The notes beneath the pieces are model-generated. The model was not told the DNA's origin. It searched no databases and was given only the letters and a program-made list of their open reading frames with translations. The position numbers and the translations under genes were made by a program. Source: Planctomycetota bacterium (GTDB taxonomy: Bacteria > Planctomycetota > Uabimicrobiia > Uabimicrobiales > Uabimicrobiaceae). Taken from it: a DNA stretch of 62,520 bases. The number at the start of each line of letters is the position of its first letter. Position 1 is the stretch's first letter. This document shows positions 1 through 10,000 of this stretch, piece by piece. The stretch covers positions 1 through 62,520 of the forward strand of contig JAJDCR010000172.1 in NCBI GenBank assembly GCA_029260735.1, given 5' to 3'.

Positions 1-180
1 GTAATCGTAATCGTAATCGTAATCGTAATCGTAATCGTAATCGTAATCGTAATCGTAATCGTAATCGTAATCGTAATCGTAATCGTAATCGTAATCGTAA
101 TCGTAATCGTAATCGTAATCGTAAATAAAGAAAAGATTACGATTATGATTACGAATTACGATTACGACTCGAATTACGAT
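1..180. repeat. (GTAATC)n hexanucleotide tandem repeat with inverted GATTAC copies
   Basis: Twenty perfect GTAATC copies fill positions 1-120, followed by a partial GTAA. After a short A-rich spacer, positions 135-180 carry degenerate copies of the reverse complement (GATTAC, GATTAT, GAATTAC). The two halves could pair as a long hairpin. The array is cut by the window edge, so its true length is unknown. It lies just downstream of the last gene of the minus-strand transport operon. There are no unique spacers, so it is not a CRISPR array. It could be a contig end caused by the repeat. Confidence 0.95.
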
Positions 181-208
181 TTTTATCGAGCTAGAACTCC
201 TATGCTAA

Positions 209-1444
209 CTATGGACTCTTCTTCTGGACAATCTCAACCTGACTGCCAGAACCAATTTTTTCTATGCCTGCGACAATAACCTCTGCCTCGTTCATTAAAC
301 CTTTATCAACAAGGGCAAAATTGCCTATGGTCGCGACTACACGAACTTGTATTTTTTTGGCAAATATTTTGCTTTCTGGGCCTTGTCGTTCGATAACAAA
401 GACTTTATTTTCTTCTAGGGCTAAGCGTGGTATGGCAAATACCTCTTTGTAGGTCTCACCTGTAATCTCGGCGATAACAAAAGAACCGGGAGGAATATTT
501 GAATCCACGTCGACAAACCCTAAAAAATTACGTCTTTCATCAATTCGTTGGGAAATTCGATCTATTTTTCCTTGCCAAACAACCTCCTTCTCTTTCCCCA
601 ACCTTAAATTTACTTTGTTCTTCAAAAGGGACTTATTAAAATGAGCAGCGGGTATCGCTAGTTCAACGATTCTTTTTTCAGAGTCAAATATTTCAAAGAG
701 AGGTGTTCCCGGAGAAACCCATGAACCTTCGTTGGCATGGCGCTTTAAAATCTGTCCGGAGTAGGGAGCGTGAATGGACATTTTTTCTAACTGATACTGC
801 GCAAAAGCTCGTTTAGATTTTCTCACGGCTATTTGGGCCATGATTTTCTCGGCCTCTGCTTCTCTTAATCTTAGTTCTCCTTTCATTTTTAGATACAGCC
901 TCTTTCGTATAGAGTGTTGGATCATCTGATTATCGAGCCTACTGGATGTAATATCGGCTTGGTTTTCCAATCCTTGGTAGCGCTGCACTTCACGTTTGGA
1001 TATCTCAAGTTCTTTTGCCATTAAGACAATTTCGTCTGTCAGGTTTTTGACTGCAATCTGGAGTATTTTTAAGGAAGCTTCCGCTTCTCTTAGATGAGCT
1101 TGGGCTTCTTTTAGTAAATTTTGTTGTTCGCGATCATTAATTTGAACTAAGAGATCTCCTTTCTCGACGTTTTTTCCTTCTTGCAAAAAAGAAGAAACTC
1201 TGACAATGGTTCCTGAGATTTGCGATTTAACGGTGGTATTATGAAAAGCCTTAGCTTGTCCGTAGGCTATAATGGTTTCGGTATAATCTTCTCGGGAAAC
1301 GGAAATAACTTCTACTGCAACAGAAAAGGAAAGATTAGAAAACTCTGGGGAAGTTTTTTCTTTCTGGAAAGAAAGCTCTAACAAAAGTGCGCCTCCCCCT
1401 ATAAATATAGCGGACAACAGTAGGGATAAGAATGTTCTTTTCAT
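209..1444 (-). CDS. RND efflux periplasmic adaptor (membrane fusion protein) 1
   Basis: A 411-residue adaptor that would link an inner-membrane RND pump to an outer-membrane channel. Residues 1-25 form one hydrophobic N-terminal anchor or signal. Next come a biotinyl-lipoyl-like half (around GKNVEKGDLLVQIND), a long coiled-coil hairpin of about 130 residues rich in Glu, Lys and Ala, the second lipoyl half (SIHAPYSGQILKRHANEGS) and a beta-barrel region. The ATG lies one base after the TAA of the upstream RND gene, so the two are probably translated as a unit. It is the last gene of the minus-strand run from the NRPS, which suggests export of the natural product. No outer-membrane TolC-type gene is adjacent. 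Family is clear; substrate is inferred from position only. Confidence 0.9.
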   Translation of the reverse strand: MKRTFLSLLLSAIFIGGGALLLELSFQKEKTSPEFSNLSFSVAVEVISVSREDYTETIIAYGQAKAFHNTTVKSQISGTIVRVSSFLQEGKNVEKGDLLVQINDREQQNLLKEAQAHLREAEASLKILQIAVKNLTDEIVLMAKELEISKREVQRYQGLENQADITSSRLDNQMIQHSIRKRLYLKMKGELRLREAEAEKIMAQIAVRKSKRAFAQYQLEKMSIHAPYSGQILKRHANEGSWVSPGTPLFEIFDSEKRIVELAIPAAHFNKSLLKNKVNLRLGKEKEVVWQGKIDRISQRIDERRNFLGFVDVDSNIPPGSFVIAEITGETYKEVFAIPRLALEENKVFVIERQGPESKIFAKKIQVRVVATIGNFALVDKGLMNEAEVIVAGIEKIGSGSQVEIVQKKSP

Positions 1445-1445
1445 C

Positions 1446-4400
1446 TTATTCTTTTCCTTTTTGAAAAAAGATTTTTTGCCAGAATGTTTTCATGTCTTCT
1501 AAAATAAGATATAAGGCGGGCACCATTACTAAGGTCAAAATCGTTGCGAAGATAAGTCCAAAGGCGAGCGAAATTGCCATCGGAACGATCGTAGCCGCTT
1601 GGAAACTTCTATCAAACAAGAGCGGAATCAATCCTGCTACCGTTGTGATCGTTGTTAACAAGATAGCCCGTAATCTTTTTTGGGTACCCGTTAGAACCGC
1701 TTCGTCAGCCTCTTTTCCCTCTCGTCTCAGTTGATTTACTTTATCCATCAAAACCAAGTTATCATTGACAACAATTCCCGCTAAGGCAACGCAACCAATA
1801 ATAGACATAAAAGTGAAGGGAAAACCCATCAGAAAATGTCCCCAAATCGCTCCGACAATAGAAAAGGGAATGGCCACCATTATTATTAAGGGTTGGGTAT
1901 AGGAGCGAAAGACTATTGCAATGACAGCATAGATCAAGAACAGCGCTATCGGAAAACCTACAACGAGCGAATCAAATGATTTTTTGCTCTCTTTCTTTTT
2001 CCCTCCAAAATGGATAGAGGTTTCGGGGAAAGTCTGCTCAAGATGAGCAATTTTTTCGACTAACTCTGCGGTTATTTCGGCAAGATTCCCTTTCCTTTCG
2101 TCGATGTTCGCCGTTACCGTAGCGGTTCTTTCTCCGTCTATTTTACGAATAATGGTATTTGCTTTTGTCATAGACAAACTAGCAATCTCTTGTATTTTGA
2201 CTTTTCCCTTTAGACTAGTAATATAGAGATTTTCTAGATGAAGAAGCTCCGCTCGGTCTTTCTCAGAAAAGAGAATTCTCAAGGTGACTTCATTGTCGCC
2301 GTCTTGGAGCTTTTGCACTTCTAAGCCAAAGAGAGCATAGCGGATTTCTAAGGCAAGGTCACTCGTTGTCAGCCCGAGAGTCTTGGCGTAAGGAAGGAGC
2401 TTAATTTGAACCTCGCGTTGGTTATTTTGGATATTGTCCCTAACAGAATGGATGGCGGAGTATTTCTGAACTAACTCCTTAATCTGAAGAGTCGTTTCCA
2501 AGATTGCTCCAGAGGATTTTCCTACGATTTGTATTTCGAGGTCTGGCACGGGAGGAAGACCACTGACAATTTCTATATCTAAACTTTTCAATTGAGCAGA
2601 AGGGCTTATTTGCGTCTGAAGAGCTCTCGCACATTCTTGGGCTGTCCGCATTTGGCGAATTTCTCGCTCTTCTGCGGGAATTAACTCGAAGATAATATCT
2701 GCTATAGTTGGGCTGGGATGTTGGTATTGGTTGACATTCATAGCATCTCCGACCATAGAGACGACATTGATTACCTCGGGGTACTGGCCTAAAATATTTT
2801 CAATCTCAATAACAGCTTCTCTCGTTTTCTGGCGAGAGGTTCCCGGAATCATCTCGATGACAACAGCGACAATTTCGGAATCGATTTTTTGAACGAAGAC
2901 AAAGGGAACTTTTTTTCCTATGACGAGAGATATTGAGGCCAGAGAAATTCCGCAAATAAAAGCAATGATAAGGTAGCGCCACCGGAGTAACTTTTTCAGT
3001 TTAGTGGCAAAGGCCAAGGGAAGTGTCGTCTTGAAAAATTCATTTTTAGCTATTTCTAAACGCGTTAGCCAAGGGAAAGTTTTTCTATTCTTGCTCTGCC
3101 CAAGGTGCGCTGGAAGAATAAAAAACACTTCGACCAGAGACATAGCCAGAGCTAAGGTAACTACTTTGGGAATATCAGAAACCCACTGCCCAAATGTACC
3201 GGAGACTAAAAGAAGAGGAGAAAAAGCAATAATTGTGGTGGTGACAGCGGCCATAACAGGGACAAAAACTTCACGAGTGCCTGTTATGGCCGACTCTAGC
3301 CAAGTGCTATTCTCTTGTTTCTGACTAAAAATGTTCTCTCCCACGACAACAGCATCATCGACAAGCATACCGAGCACTAAAATTAGACCCAACAGGGACA
3401 TAATGTTTATCGAAACAGAAAAGCACTGCATGCCAACAAAAGTGGCTAAACAAGCGATGGGAATGCCCATTGCCACCCAGAAAGCAACTCGAAAATTGAG
3501 GAAGACCCATAAAGAAAAGAGAACCAGAAGGAATCCCATCCAGGCATTCCCCCACATAAGATTCAATCTCTGAGCGACAAAACGCGAGTTGTTTTTAGCG
3601 ACTTTGATAGAGATTGCACCGGCCAAGCGCAGGGAATTTTTTGCTAAGTAGTCCTCTATTATGGCAGAAATTTGGAGGACGTCTTCTCCGGCCGTTTTCA
3701 TAATTTCTAAGCGACAAGCTCGACTCTGAGAGAATCGCACTTCACCTTTTTCCGGGGCAAAACCTTCAGAGACTCTCGCAATATCTTTTAGGAAGAGAAA
3801 ACTCCCATCAGAGTTTGTCCGAATCACTTTATTTTCTAAAGAGAAAGCAGTGAGTTCTTCTCCAACACTTTTGACTTGAATGTAGCTACCTAGGGACTTA
3901 AGCTCCCCTCCTGTCAGATTTAAATTTTCCTCGGCTAAAACATTTCCCACTTCAGCAATAGTTAAATCGTACTCTTGGAGTTTCTCTGGGGTAAGCTCTA
4001 TCCAAATTTCTTGGTCCCTAACCCCAAAGAGGAGAATTTCATTGATCGAAGAGTACTCTAGTAATTCATCGCGGACTTGCAAGGCTTCTTGCCGTAGTTT
4101 TTTTTCAGATACTTCTCCCGATAAAACCAAGGACAATACAGGAATTTTTCGGGCCACTTTAGCAATCTCTGGCTCTTTTATGTTCTGAGGTAAATCAGAA
4201 CCAATGGCGTCTATTTCATTTTTGACATCTTGCAGTAGTTCTTGTCCGTTAGTATCGTACTTTAGAGTCAACACTGTTAGACTGACTCCAGGGGAGACAA
4301 TCGAGTCTATTTGCTGAACTCCTGTTAGTTTTTTCAGAGCATTTTCGACTCTACGCGTGACCGATTTTTCGATTTCCTGTGTCCCTACCCCTAGATAGTC

Positions 4401-4541
4401 TATTTTTACATTTATTTTTTCGGGAGCGACATCTGGAAAAAGTTGTTTTGGTGTATGCCACCAGGCCAATCCTCCCGAGATAATAAATATCCCCATGAGA
4501 AGATTAGCAGCCACAGGATTATGAACAAAGAAACGAATCAT
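1446..4541 (-). CDS. RND-family efflux pump 1 (AcrB/HAE1-like)
   Basis: An inner-membrane proton-driven exporter of about 1,031 residues, the usual RND length. It has TM1 near the N terminus, two large periplasmic loops and the TM4 acidic pair D395-D396 in GMLVDDAVVVGENIF that relays protons. The second half repeats the fold, ending in a hydrophobic TM10-TM12 block. A GTG nine bases upstream is in frame, but an AGAGGTG sequence is correctly spaced for the ATG at 4541, so I chose that. The adaptor gene follows after one base and the LysE-type gene precedes it by about 40 bases. The pair resembles the pump at 44595-48110 on the other side of the PKS. Export of the cluster product is inferred. 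Confidence 0.92.
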   Translation of the reverse strand: MIRFFVHNPVAANLLMGIFIISGGLAWWHTPKQLFPDVAPEKINVKIDYLGVGTQEIEKSVTRRVENALKKLTGVQQIDSIVSPGVSLTVLTLKYDTNGQELLQDVKNEIDAIGSDLPQNIKEPEIAKVARKIPVLSLVLSGEVSEKKLRQEALQVRDELLEYSSINEILLFGVRDQEIWIELTPEKLQEYDLTIAEVGNVLAEENLNLTGGELKSLGSYIQVKSVGEELTAFSLENKVIRTNSDGSFLFLKDIARVSEGFAPEKGEVRFSQSRACRLEIMKTAGEDVLQISAIIEDYLAKNSLRLAGAISIKVAKNNSRFVAQRLNLMWGNAWMGFLLVLFSLWVFLNFRVAFWVAMGIPIACLATFVGMQCFSVSINIMSLLGLILVLGMLVDDAVVVGENIFSQKQENSTWLESAITGTREVFVPVMAAVTTTIIAFSPLLLVSGTFGQWVSDIPKVVTLALAMSLVEVFFILPAHLGQSKNRKTFPWLTRLEIAKNEFFKTTLPLAFATKLKKLLRWRYLIIAFICGISLASISLVIGKKVPFVFVQKIDSEIVAVVIEMIPGTSRQKTREAVIEIENILGQYPEVINVVSMVGDAMNVNQYQHPSPTIADIIFELIPAEEREIRQMRTAQECARALQTQISPSAQLKSLDIEIVSGLPPVPDLEIQIVGKSSGAILETTLQIKELVQKYSAIHSVRDNIQNNQREVQIKLLPYAKTLGLTTSDLALEIRYALFGLEVQKLQDGDNEVTLRILFSEKDRAELLHLENLYITSLKGKVKIQEIASLSMTKANTIIRKIDGERTATVTANIDERKGNLAEITAELVEKIAHLEQTFPETSIHFGGKKKESKKSFDSLVVGFPIALFLIYAVIAIVFRSYTQPLIIMVAIPFSIVGAIWGHFLMGFPFTFMSIIGCVALAGIVVNDNLVLMDKVNQLRREGKEADEAVLTGTQKRLRAILLTTITTVAGLIPLLFDRSFQAATIVPMAISLAFGLIFATILTLVMVPALYLILEDMKTFWQKIFFQKGKE

Positions 4542-4581
4542 TTTTTTCACCTCTTGAGAGCTATTTTATGTAAGTGTCCAC

Positions 4582-5193
4582 TCACCGAACTTGCCAAATC
4601 AAAACGATTCCAAAGATAACTAAAGCTATGCCTGCTAATGTGTTAACCCTTCCAATAGCTTCAGGACTTAGTTTCTTTTTCAATTTTCCAGCAATATAGA
4701 TTTTGACAAAATCCATAAGTACCGTTGTCAGTAAGACAAAGAAAAGAAAGGTCAAAAGATTCTCTGTTACTGAGTTGTACTTACTGTCCATTGCACTAAT
4801 GATTCCTAGCCAAAATAACCAAACAAAAGGATTTACTATGTTAATCAAAAGGCCTTTTAATCCCAACATAAAGTAGTCCAGTTGTTCTATTTTTATCTCT
4901 AAGGAGCTTGCTTTTTGGAAAATAGAGGCGCATCCAAAAATGACGATAACCATTCCTCCGATCAAACCCAGAGCCGTTTTATTTTGAGGCAATTGAAAAA
5001 ATTGAGTAGCTCCGAGATAGGCACAAAGGACAAGTGCTATATCCCCGAGCAATATCCCTAAGGCTACGGAAAAACCAGCTCTAAAACCACGGTCTATGCT
5101 CGCCTGCATTAAATAAAAAAAGGTCGGGCCTAAAAGAATGCTCAAAGTAAGTCCAAAAAATACACCTTCTAAAATGACCTTTAATTCGAACAT
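4582..5193 (-). CDS. LysE/RhtB-family amino-acid or metabolite exporter
   Basis: A 203-residue, highly hydrophobic protein with about six membrane segments. It opens with a Gly- and Leu-rich segment (FGLTLSILLGPTFFYLMQ) typical of LysE/RhtB transporters, and matches the family length of about 200 residues. The ATG at 5193 lies 13 bases inside the 3' end of the patatin gene and has an AGGAGA ribosome-binding site, so translation is probably coupled. The family exports small molecules such as amino acids; the substrate here is unknown. Its place between the phospholipase and the RND pump suggests a role in handling precursors or export for the biosynthetic locus, which is inference. Confidence 0.8.
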   Translation of the reverse strand: MFELKVILEGVFFGLTLSILLGPTFFYLMQASIDRGFRAGFSVALGILLGDIALVLCAYLGATQFFQLPQNKTALGLIGGMVIVIFGCASIFQKASSLEIKIEQLDYFMLGLKGLLINIVNPFVWLFWLGIISAMDSKYNSVTENLLTFLFFVLLTTVLMDFVKIYIAGKLKKKLSPEAIGRVNTLAGIALVIFGIVLIWQVR

Positions 5194-7025
5194 GAGAAAT
5201 CTCCTTTTATAGAATCGAAAGCTTTTAGAGTGTGCTCATAACCTATTTGCCATATTTTTTCTCCTTGTGGAAAGTCACCTAGTTTGTATTGTTTTACAGG
5301 AGGCTCTAAGTAAACATCAGCGAGATCTTTCATTTTGTTGCAATGAGCCAGACTACTGATAATACTCGACCGTCTCAAAATCGCGACAATGTTGGGGATC
5401 TGAAAAGATTTCTTCATCGGGTTTAGCCAACTTGCCATAACTTGCCAACCGGTTACAGGGCCTTCATGGTTTGTGTTATGGAGCAAATTTTCATCGGCAC
5501 TTACATCAACAACTATTATCTTTCCTGTCTCGTTGATTTTTCTCATAATATCAACCGGGACATTGTTTAGAAAAGCTCCGTCAATGAATAATTCTCCCTG
5601 GCTAATCAAAGGAGGATAGAGCCCTGGAGCGCTATTGCTGGCAACAATCCCATTTAAGAGAGATCCTTTGTCGTGAACCATAAGAGAGGATCTACTAAGG
5701 TTGCAGGAAACGCTGTAGTACTTTAGCCAAAGATCTTCTATTGTCATATTTCCAAAAACAGAGCGCCCGGAAAGATAGGGCTTTTTTCCCGAAAACAGTG
5801 AGACAATGGGTAAAGTAAACCCTTCCTCTTTTATTTGTTTCTGGATGTACTTTAAGATGTCTTTTTCGCTCCATCCCATAACATAGAGAGCAGCGACTAA
5901 TGCTCCGACACTATTTCCTCCGATCAAATCAATCGGAATATTCATTTCCCTTAAGGCTTGAATCACTCCTAAGTGAGACAAGCCTCGGGCTCCTCCCCCT
6001 CCTAAAACTAAGCCAATAGCATTTCCTGTTAGAAAACGAGCTAAACGAGCATAGTCTTTTTTATTCCCTTCTCTTATATGATAATGCGAGGAAAGCTTAC
6101 GCCCTTTCAGCCACTCTTTTGACTTTGAGGGCATTTGGGTAGAAGAAGAATGCACAAGTACCAGACTGGTTTCTATTTCTCTGCATTCGTTCTCTATTTT
6201 AGATTCCAACTCTCCCACAAGAGGAGTGTCGCTGGCATTTGCAATAAATACAATGTGATCAACTTGCTTTAAACAAAGCTCTGTCCATTTAGAGAAAGAG
6301 GATTCTGCCACATAAATTATGTAGGAATGAATCATTTCTTGCTCGTTTAGCCACTGCATCTTAAAGGTTTTGTAGATCCCTTCGGTGTTTCCCTTATTTG
6401 AACAAGTGCGAACAAAGTCCATATTATCAAATGTCTTATCCCAGAAATTTTTCCCCATAACAAAAGTCGAGCCAAAGGATCGGCATTCCCTGGCAATCTC
6501 TTCGATCAAATTTTCCAGAGACAGCCCAGGACTTATCGCGATAACGGCAAAAGTTTTTTTTGTATTTTTTGTTGGTTTATTCTCTTTTTTGAAATGGGCA
6601 ATAATGCTTTTGGTAAAGACTTTGTTTAAAATGGGGTACTCTTGGATCAATTTTTCATAAGCAATGCTAGAAAGAACTGCAATCGTAGAGTTTCGAATTG
6701 CCTGAACAGAAGCTCTCCTAGGTTCCCCCGTGAGAACTCCCATTTCTCCTACAATTTCTCCTACTCCTACTTTTCCCAAAACATTTTTGACTCCTTTCTC
6801 GTCTTCATAGTAAATTTGTAACTTACCACTAACAACAACCAGCATGTCGTGGGGAATTTCTCCTTGTTTGTAGATAATTTCTCTGCTTGAGACAAAGGTC
6901 AAAGTCATCTCTTTTTGAAGAGCTTCTAATGTAGACGGCTCTAAATCTCCGAAAAGATGACTGCGACGTAAAGCCATCGTTAAGTAGGAAAAATTGGATT
7001 TCTCCATTTCCTTTTTTGACAGCAT
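5181..7025 (-). CDS. Cyclic-nucleotide-binding domain / patatin-like phospholipase
   Basis: A 614-residue protein in the style of neuropathy-target-esterase-like bacterial lipases. Residues about 15-135 form a cNMP-binding beta-roll (GEIVGEMGVLTGEPRRASVQA). A middle alpha/beta region of about 180 residues has no motif I recognise. The C-terminal patatin domain has the oxyanion loop GGGGARG (342-348), the nucleophile S372 in GNSVG and the partner D482 in FIDGAF. The catalytic Ser-Asp dyad is therefore intact. An in-frame TTG lies further upstream (7061), but the ATG at 7025 has a GGAAGGGG site at good spacing and begins 13 bases after the NRPS stop, so I chose it. It may hydrolyse membrane lipids to supply fatty acids for the FAALs, remodel the membrane for self-protection, or deacylate the product; none is shown by sequence. 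Confidence 0.88.
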   Translation of the reverse strand: MLSKKEMEKSNFSYLTMALRRSHLFGDLEPSTLEALQKEMTLTFVSSREIIYKQGEIPHDMLVVVSGKLQIYYEDEKGVKNVLGKVGVGEIVGEMGVLTGEPRRASVQAIRNSTIAVLSSIAYEKLIQEYPILNKVFTKSIIAHFKKENKPTKNTKKTFAVIAISPGLSLENLIEEIARECRSFGSTFVMGKNFWDKTFDNMDFVRTCSNKGNTEGIYKTFKMQWLNEQEMIHSYIIYVAESSFSKWTELCLKQVDHIVFIANASDTPLVGELESKIENECREIETSLVLVHSSSTQMPSKSKEWLKGRKLSSHYHIREGNKKDYARLARFLTGNAIGLVLGGGGARGLSHLGVIQALREMNIPIDLIGGNSVGALVAALYVMGWSEKDILKYIQKQIKEEGFTLPIVSLFSGKKPYLSGRSVFGNMTIEDLWLKYYSVSCNLSRSSLMVHDKGSLLNGIVASNSAPGLYPPLISQGELFIDGAFLNNVPVDIMRKINETGKIIVVDVSADENLLHNTNHEGPVTGWQVMASWLNPMKKSFQIPNIVAILRRSSIISSLAHCNKMKDLADVYLEPPVKQYKLGDFPQGEKIWQIGYEHTLKAFDSIKGDFSCSN

Positions 7026-7038
7026 AGTTTTCCCCTTC

Positions 7039-10000
7039 CTATCGAGAGTTTTTATCCTCAAGCAAAGAACATATTTTTTCGCTTAACCCTTTGACATAAG
7101 GATCTCGCAGGATACTTTGGTGGCCACCTTCCAAAACAATACTTTGAACACCTTCTCTGGCAATATTTCTCCATCCTCGGAAAAAGGAAAGATGAATTTT
7201 TCTACTTTTTGCTGCTATGAGTAGAGTTATTTTGCCCTCATAGGGTAGTTTTTTGTATTTTTTTAAGGCTTTCACTTGGCTTTTTATGCCAGGATCAAAA
7301 TAGATCTGCTCTAGTCGGTGCACTCCATAATATAATTTTTTTAAACCTAAGCTTTGAATTGTCCATCGAACTAGCCAGTAGGACAAAAAATTGAGCTTAG
7401 GGAAGTAAGGGTAAAAGCTGTCGAGCAAGAGGAGTTGTCCCATCTTACAGCCCCGGAGTTTTAGTTCGCGGTAAGTTTCTAGTGCAGCGACTCCTCCGAG
7501 AGAGTAGCCAAAAATATGAATGGGTCCTTCGCCTTTGGCCCTTTCAATTTCATCGGCGTACGCTTTGGCCAGCTGGGAGAAAGTAAAGTCATAGGCCGGT
7601 GGTCTTAAGGTATACATAGGCTGAGTGGGCGAAAGGTAGCGGGCGACATTTTTTAAAAGCAAAACATCAGAGTGCCCGGCCAAAGTGCAAAACAAAGGAG
7701 CAGAATCACCTAGTGCTTGTAAGGAACTTAAGTGAGAGTAGGGCAATGCCTCTGAGTTTTTGATAAATTTTGCTAAAGATTCGATGGTCAAACTTTCCAT
7801 AAACTCTTCTAAGGGAATTTCTTTCAAAAACTGGTCATTGACCTTAGCAATCAATTCGACTAAGGCAAGAGAATGTCCTCCCCTCTCGAAAAACTCGTCT
7901 TTAACTCCCATATTCTCAATACCTAAAACCTCTTCACAGATAGATGTAATCTTTCTCTCCAGATCGTTGCGAGGAGCTAGAAATGTTTCCTCTTCGAGCG
8001 ATCTATTAGGAAGGGGTAAAGCTTTGTAGTCCAGCTTACCGTTAGGAGTTATCGGTAAGCCTGCAAGTTTAACAAAATGCTTTGGGATCATATGGCGGGG
8101 CAATTTATCTCTGAGCCACTGATTAATCTGAGTAATCGAAGTCTCTTTCTTAAGAGTGATGTAAGCAATAAGTTCGGGAGGCTCTCCCTGAGCTAGAACG
8201 AGAGCTTCTTGAATCATAGGATGTCGGGACAAAGTGACCTCAACCTCTCCAGGCTCCACGCGAAACCCTCGGATTTTTACTTGATTGTCTATACGCCCGA
8301 GAAACTCTATATCGCCATTTTCTAAGTAGCGAGCTAAATCGCCGGTCTTGTATAAGCGTGCCTGGGATTCCTTTTCAAAAGGATGGGCGATGAATCTCTC
8401 AGCATTGAGTTGGGGTCGATTGAGATAACCTCGGGCCAAGCCACTTCCGCCAATATACAATCCTCCCGCAACGTTAATCGGGACAGGTTGCAAATGTTCG
8501 TCTAAAATATAAATTTCTTCATTCGCAAGAGGTTTTCCTATAGGGATTTTGTTGAGAGCTTTGGCAATGTTAGTGGACAAATTGTTCATAATGCTGACGG
8601 AGGTCGCTTCGGTGACACCGTAGGCATAGAGAAGAGTTACATTGTGATTATGTTTTTGCCACATTTTTACTTTCTCTGGGAGAACGGCCTCCCCTCCCAT
8701 CACAACCATTCTTATACTTGAGGAGAGTGACTCTTTCTCGTTAGTAAGAGAAGTTACCAGTTCGTGCCAAAAAGCAGTGGTCAAACTTAACACTGTAATT
8801 TGCCATTCTTGGCATCTTTTGAGCAGTTCCCCGCTTTCGATCATTTTGTCGTTGCGCAGAACAAGCATAGCTCCAGTCAGAAGAGTAGGGTAAATTTCTT
8901 CGGCACTGACATCAAAAGATAAAGAAGTGAATTGTAAAACTCGATCTTGGGAACGAAGCTTGTAATACTCGCATAAAGTTTGCATACAAAGAGAGAGAGA
9001 ACGATGCTCAATCATAACTCCTTTTGGTTTACCTGTGGAACCAGAGGTGTAAATAATATAGGCTAGATTTTCTTTGGAAATAGAACTGCTCAGGTTTTTT
9101 GGGCTATGCTCCTGCCAAAGTTTTTTGTTTTCCAAGTGGATAACTTTCCCCGTAAATCTGGTCAGGCGTTTCTTTAGTTTTTTGCTTGTCAGGATAATTT
9201 GGGTTTGGCTATCTTCTAGGAGATAGCCTATATGTTCCGTGGGATAAACCGGATCTATGGGTAAGTAAGCTCCTCCTGATTTTAAAATGCCAAGCACTCC
9301 CACAATCATTTCCAAGGATCGCTCCATCATAATAGCGACAATTTGATCTGCTTGAACCTTTGATTCTTGCAAGAGCCTCGCCAGTTGGTTGGCTTGCTCA
9401 TTTAATTGCTTGTAAGTTAATTTTTCTCCTTGGGAGAAGACCGCTATGTTATCAGGAGTTTTCTCGACTTGCTCTTCGAAGAGCTCTACGATAGTTTTGT
9501 TTGGGGAAAAATCGACTCTTGGATTTTGGCTAAACTGTACTAAGAGCTTTTCTCTTTCCGCCGGCGAGAAAAAATCATACAAAGCAATAGGTAAAGAGGG
9601 ATCATTAGCTATTTCTCCCAGTAAATTAATGTAGTGCTCCATCATTCTTTTTATGCTAGAGAGGTTAAATAGGTCTGGGTTATATTCTAAGCAAAGAGAA
9701 AAGAGATTCTTTGTTTCGGTAATTTCTAGTCCTAAATCATAGTCTCCTTGTTGGTGAATACTTTTCTGGAGCGTAACCTTTTCTTTTTTGTCCTCGTTCG
9801 CTAGATAATCTAAAGAAGTAGGACGAATGAAGTTTTGGTAGGCATAGAAAACTTGAAATATAGGAGAGACGGAGGGGACTCGTTTTACTTTCAGCTCACT
9901 CACTAGTCTAGGAAAAGGGTAAGAGTGATCAATCCCATCGACGAGGTTAAACTTGATCTGTTCCAGAAGTTCACTAAACAGACTCTCTTTGGAAACTTCG

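Noticed and set aside
1..180. CRISPR array
   Set aside because: Repeats are contiguous hexamers with no spacers, and no cas genes are present.
2900..3600. Plus-strand frames opposite the RND pump 1 gene
   Set aside because: They are shadows of a conserved gene and encode low-complexity basic peptides without family resemblance.
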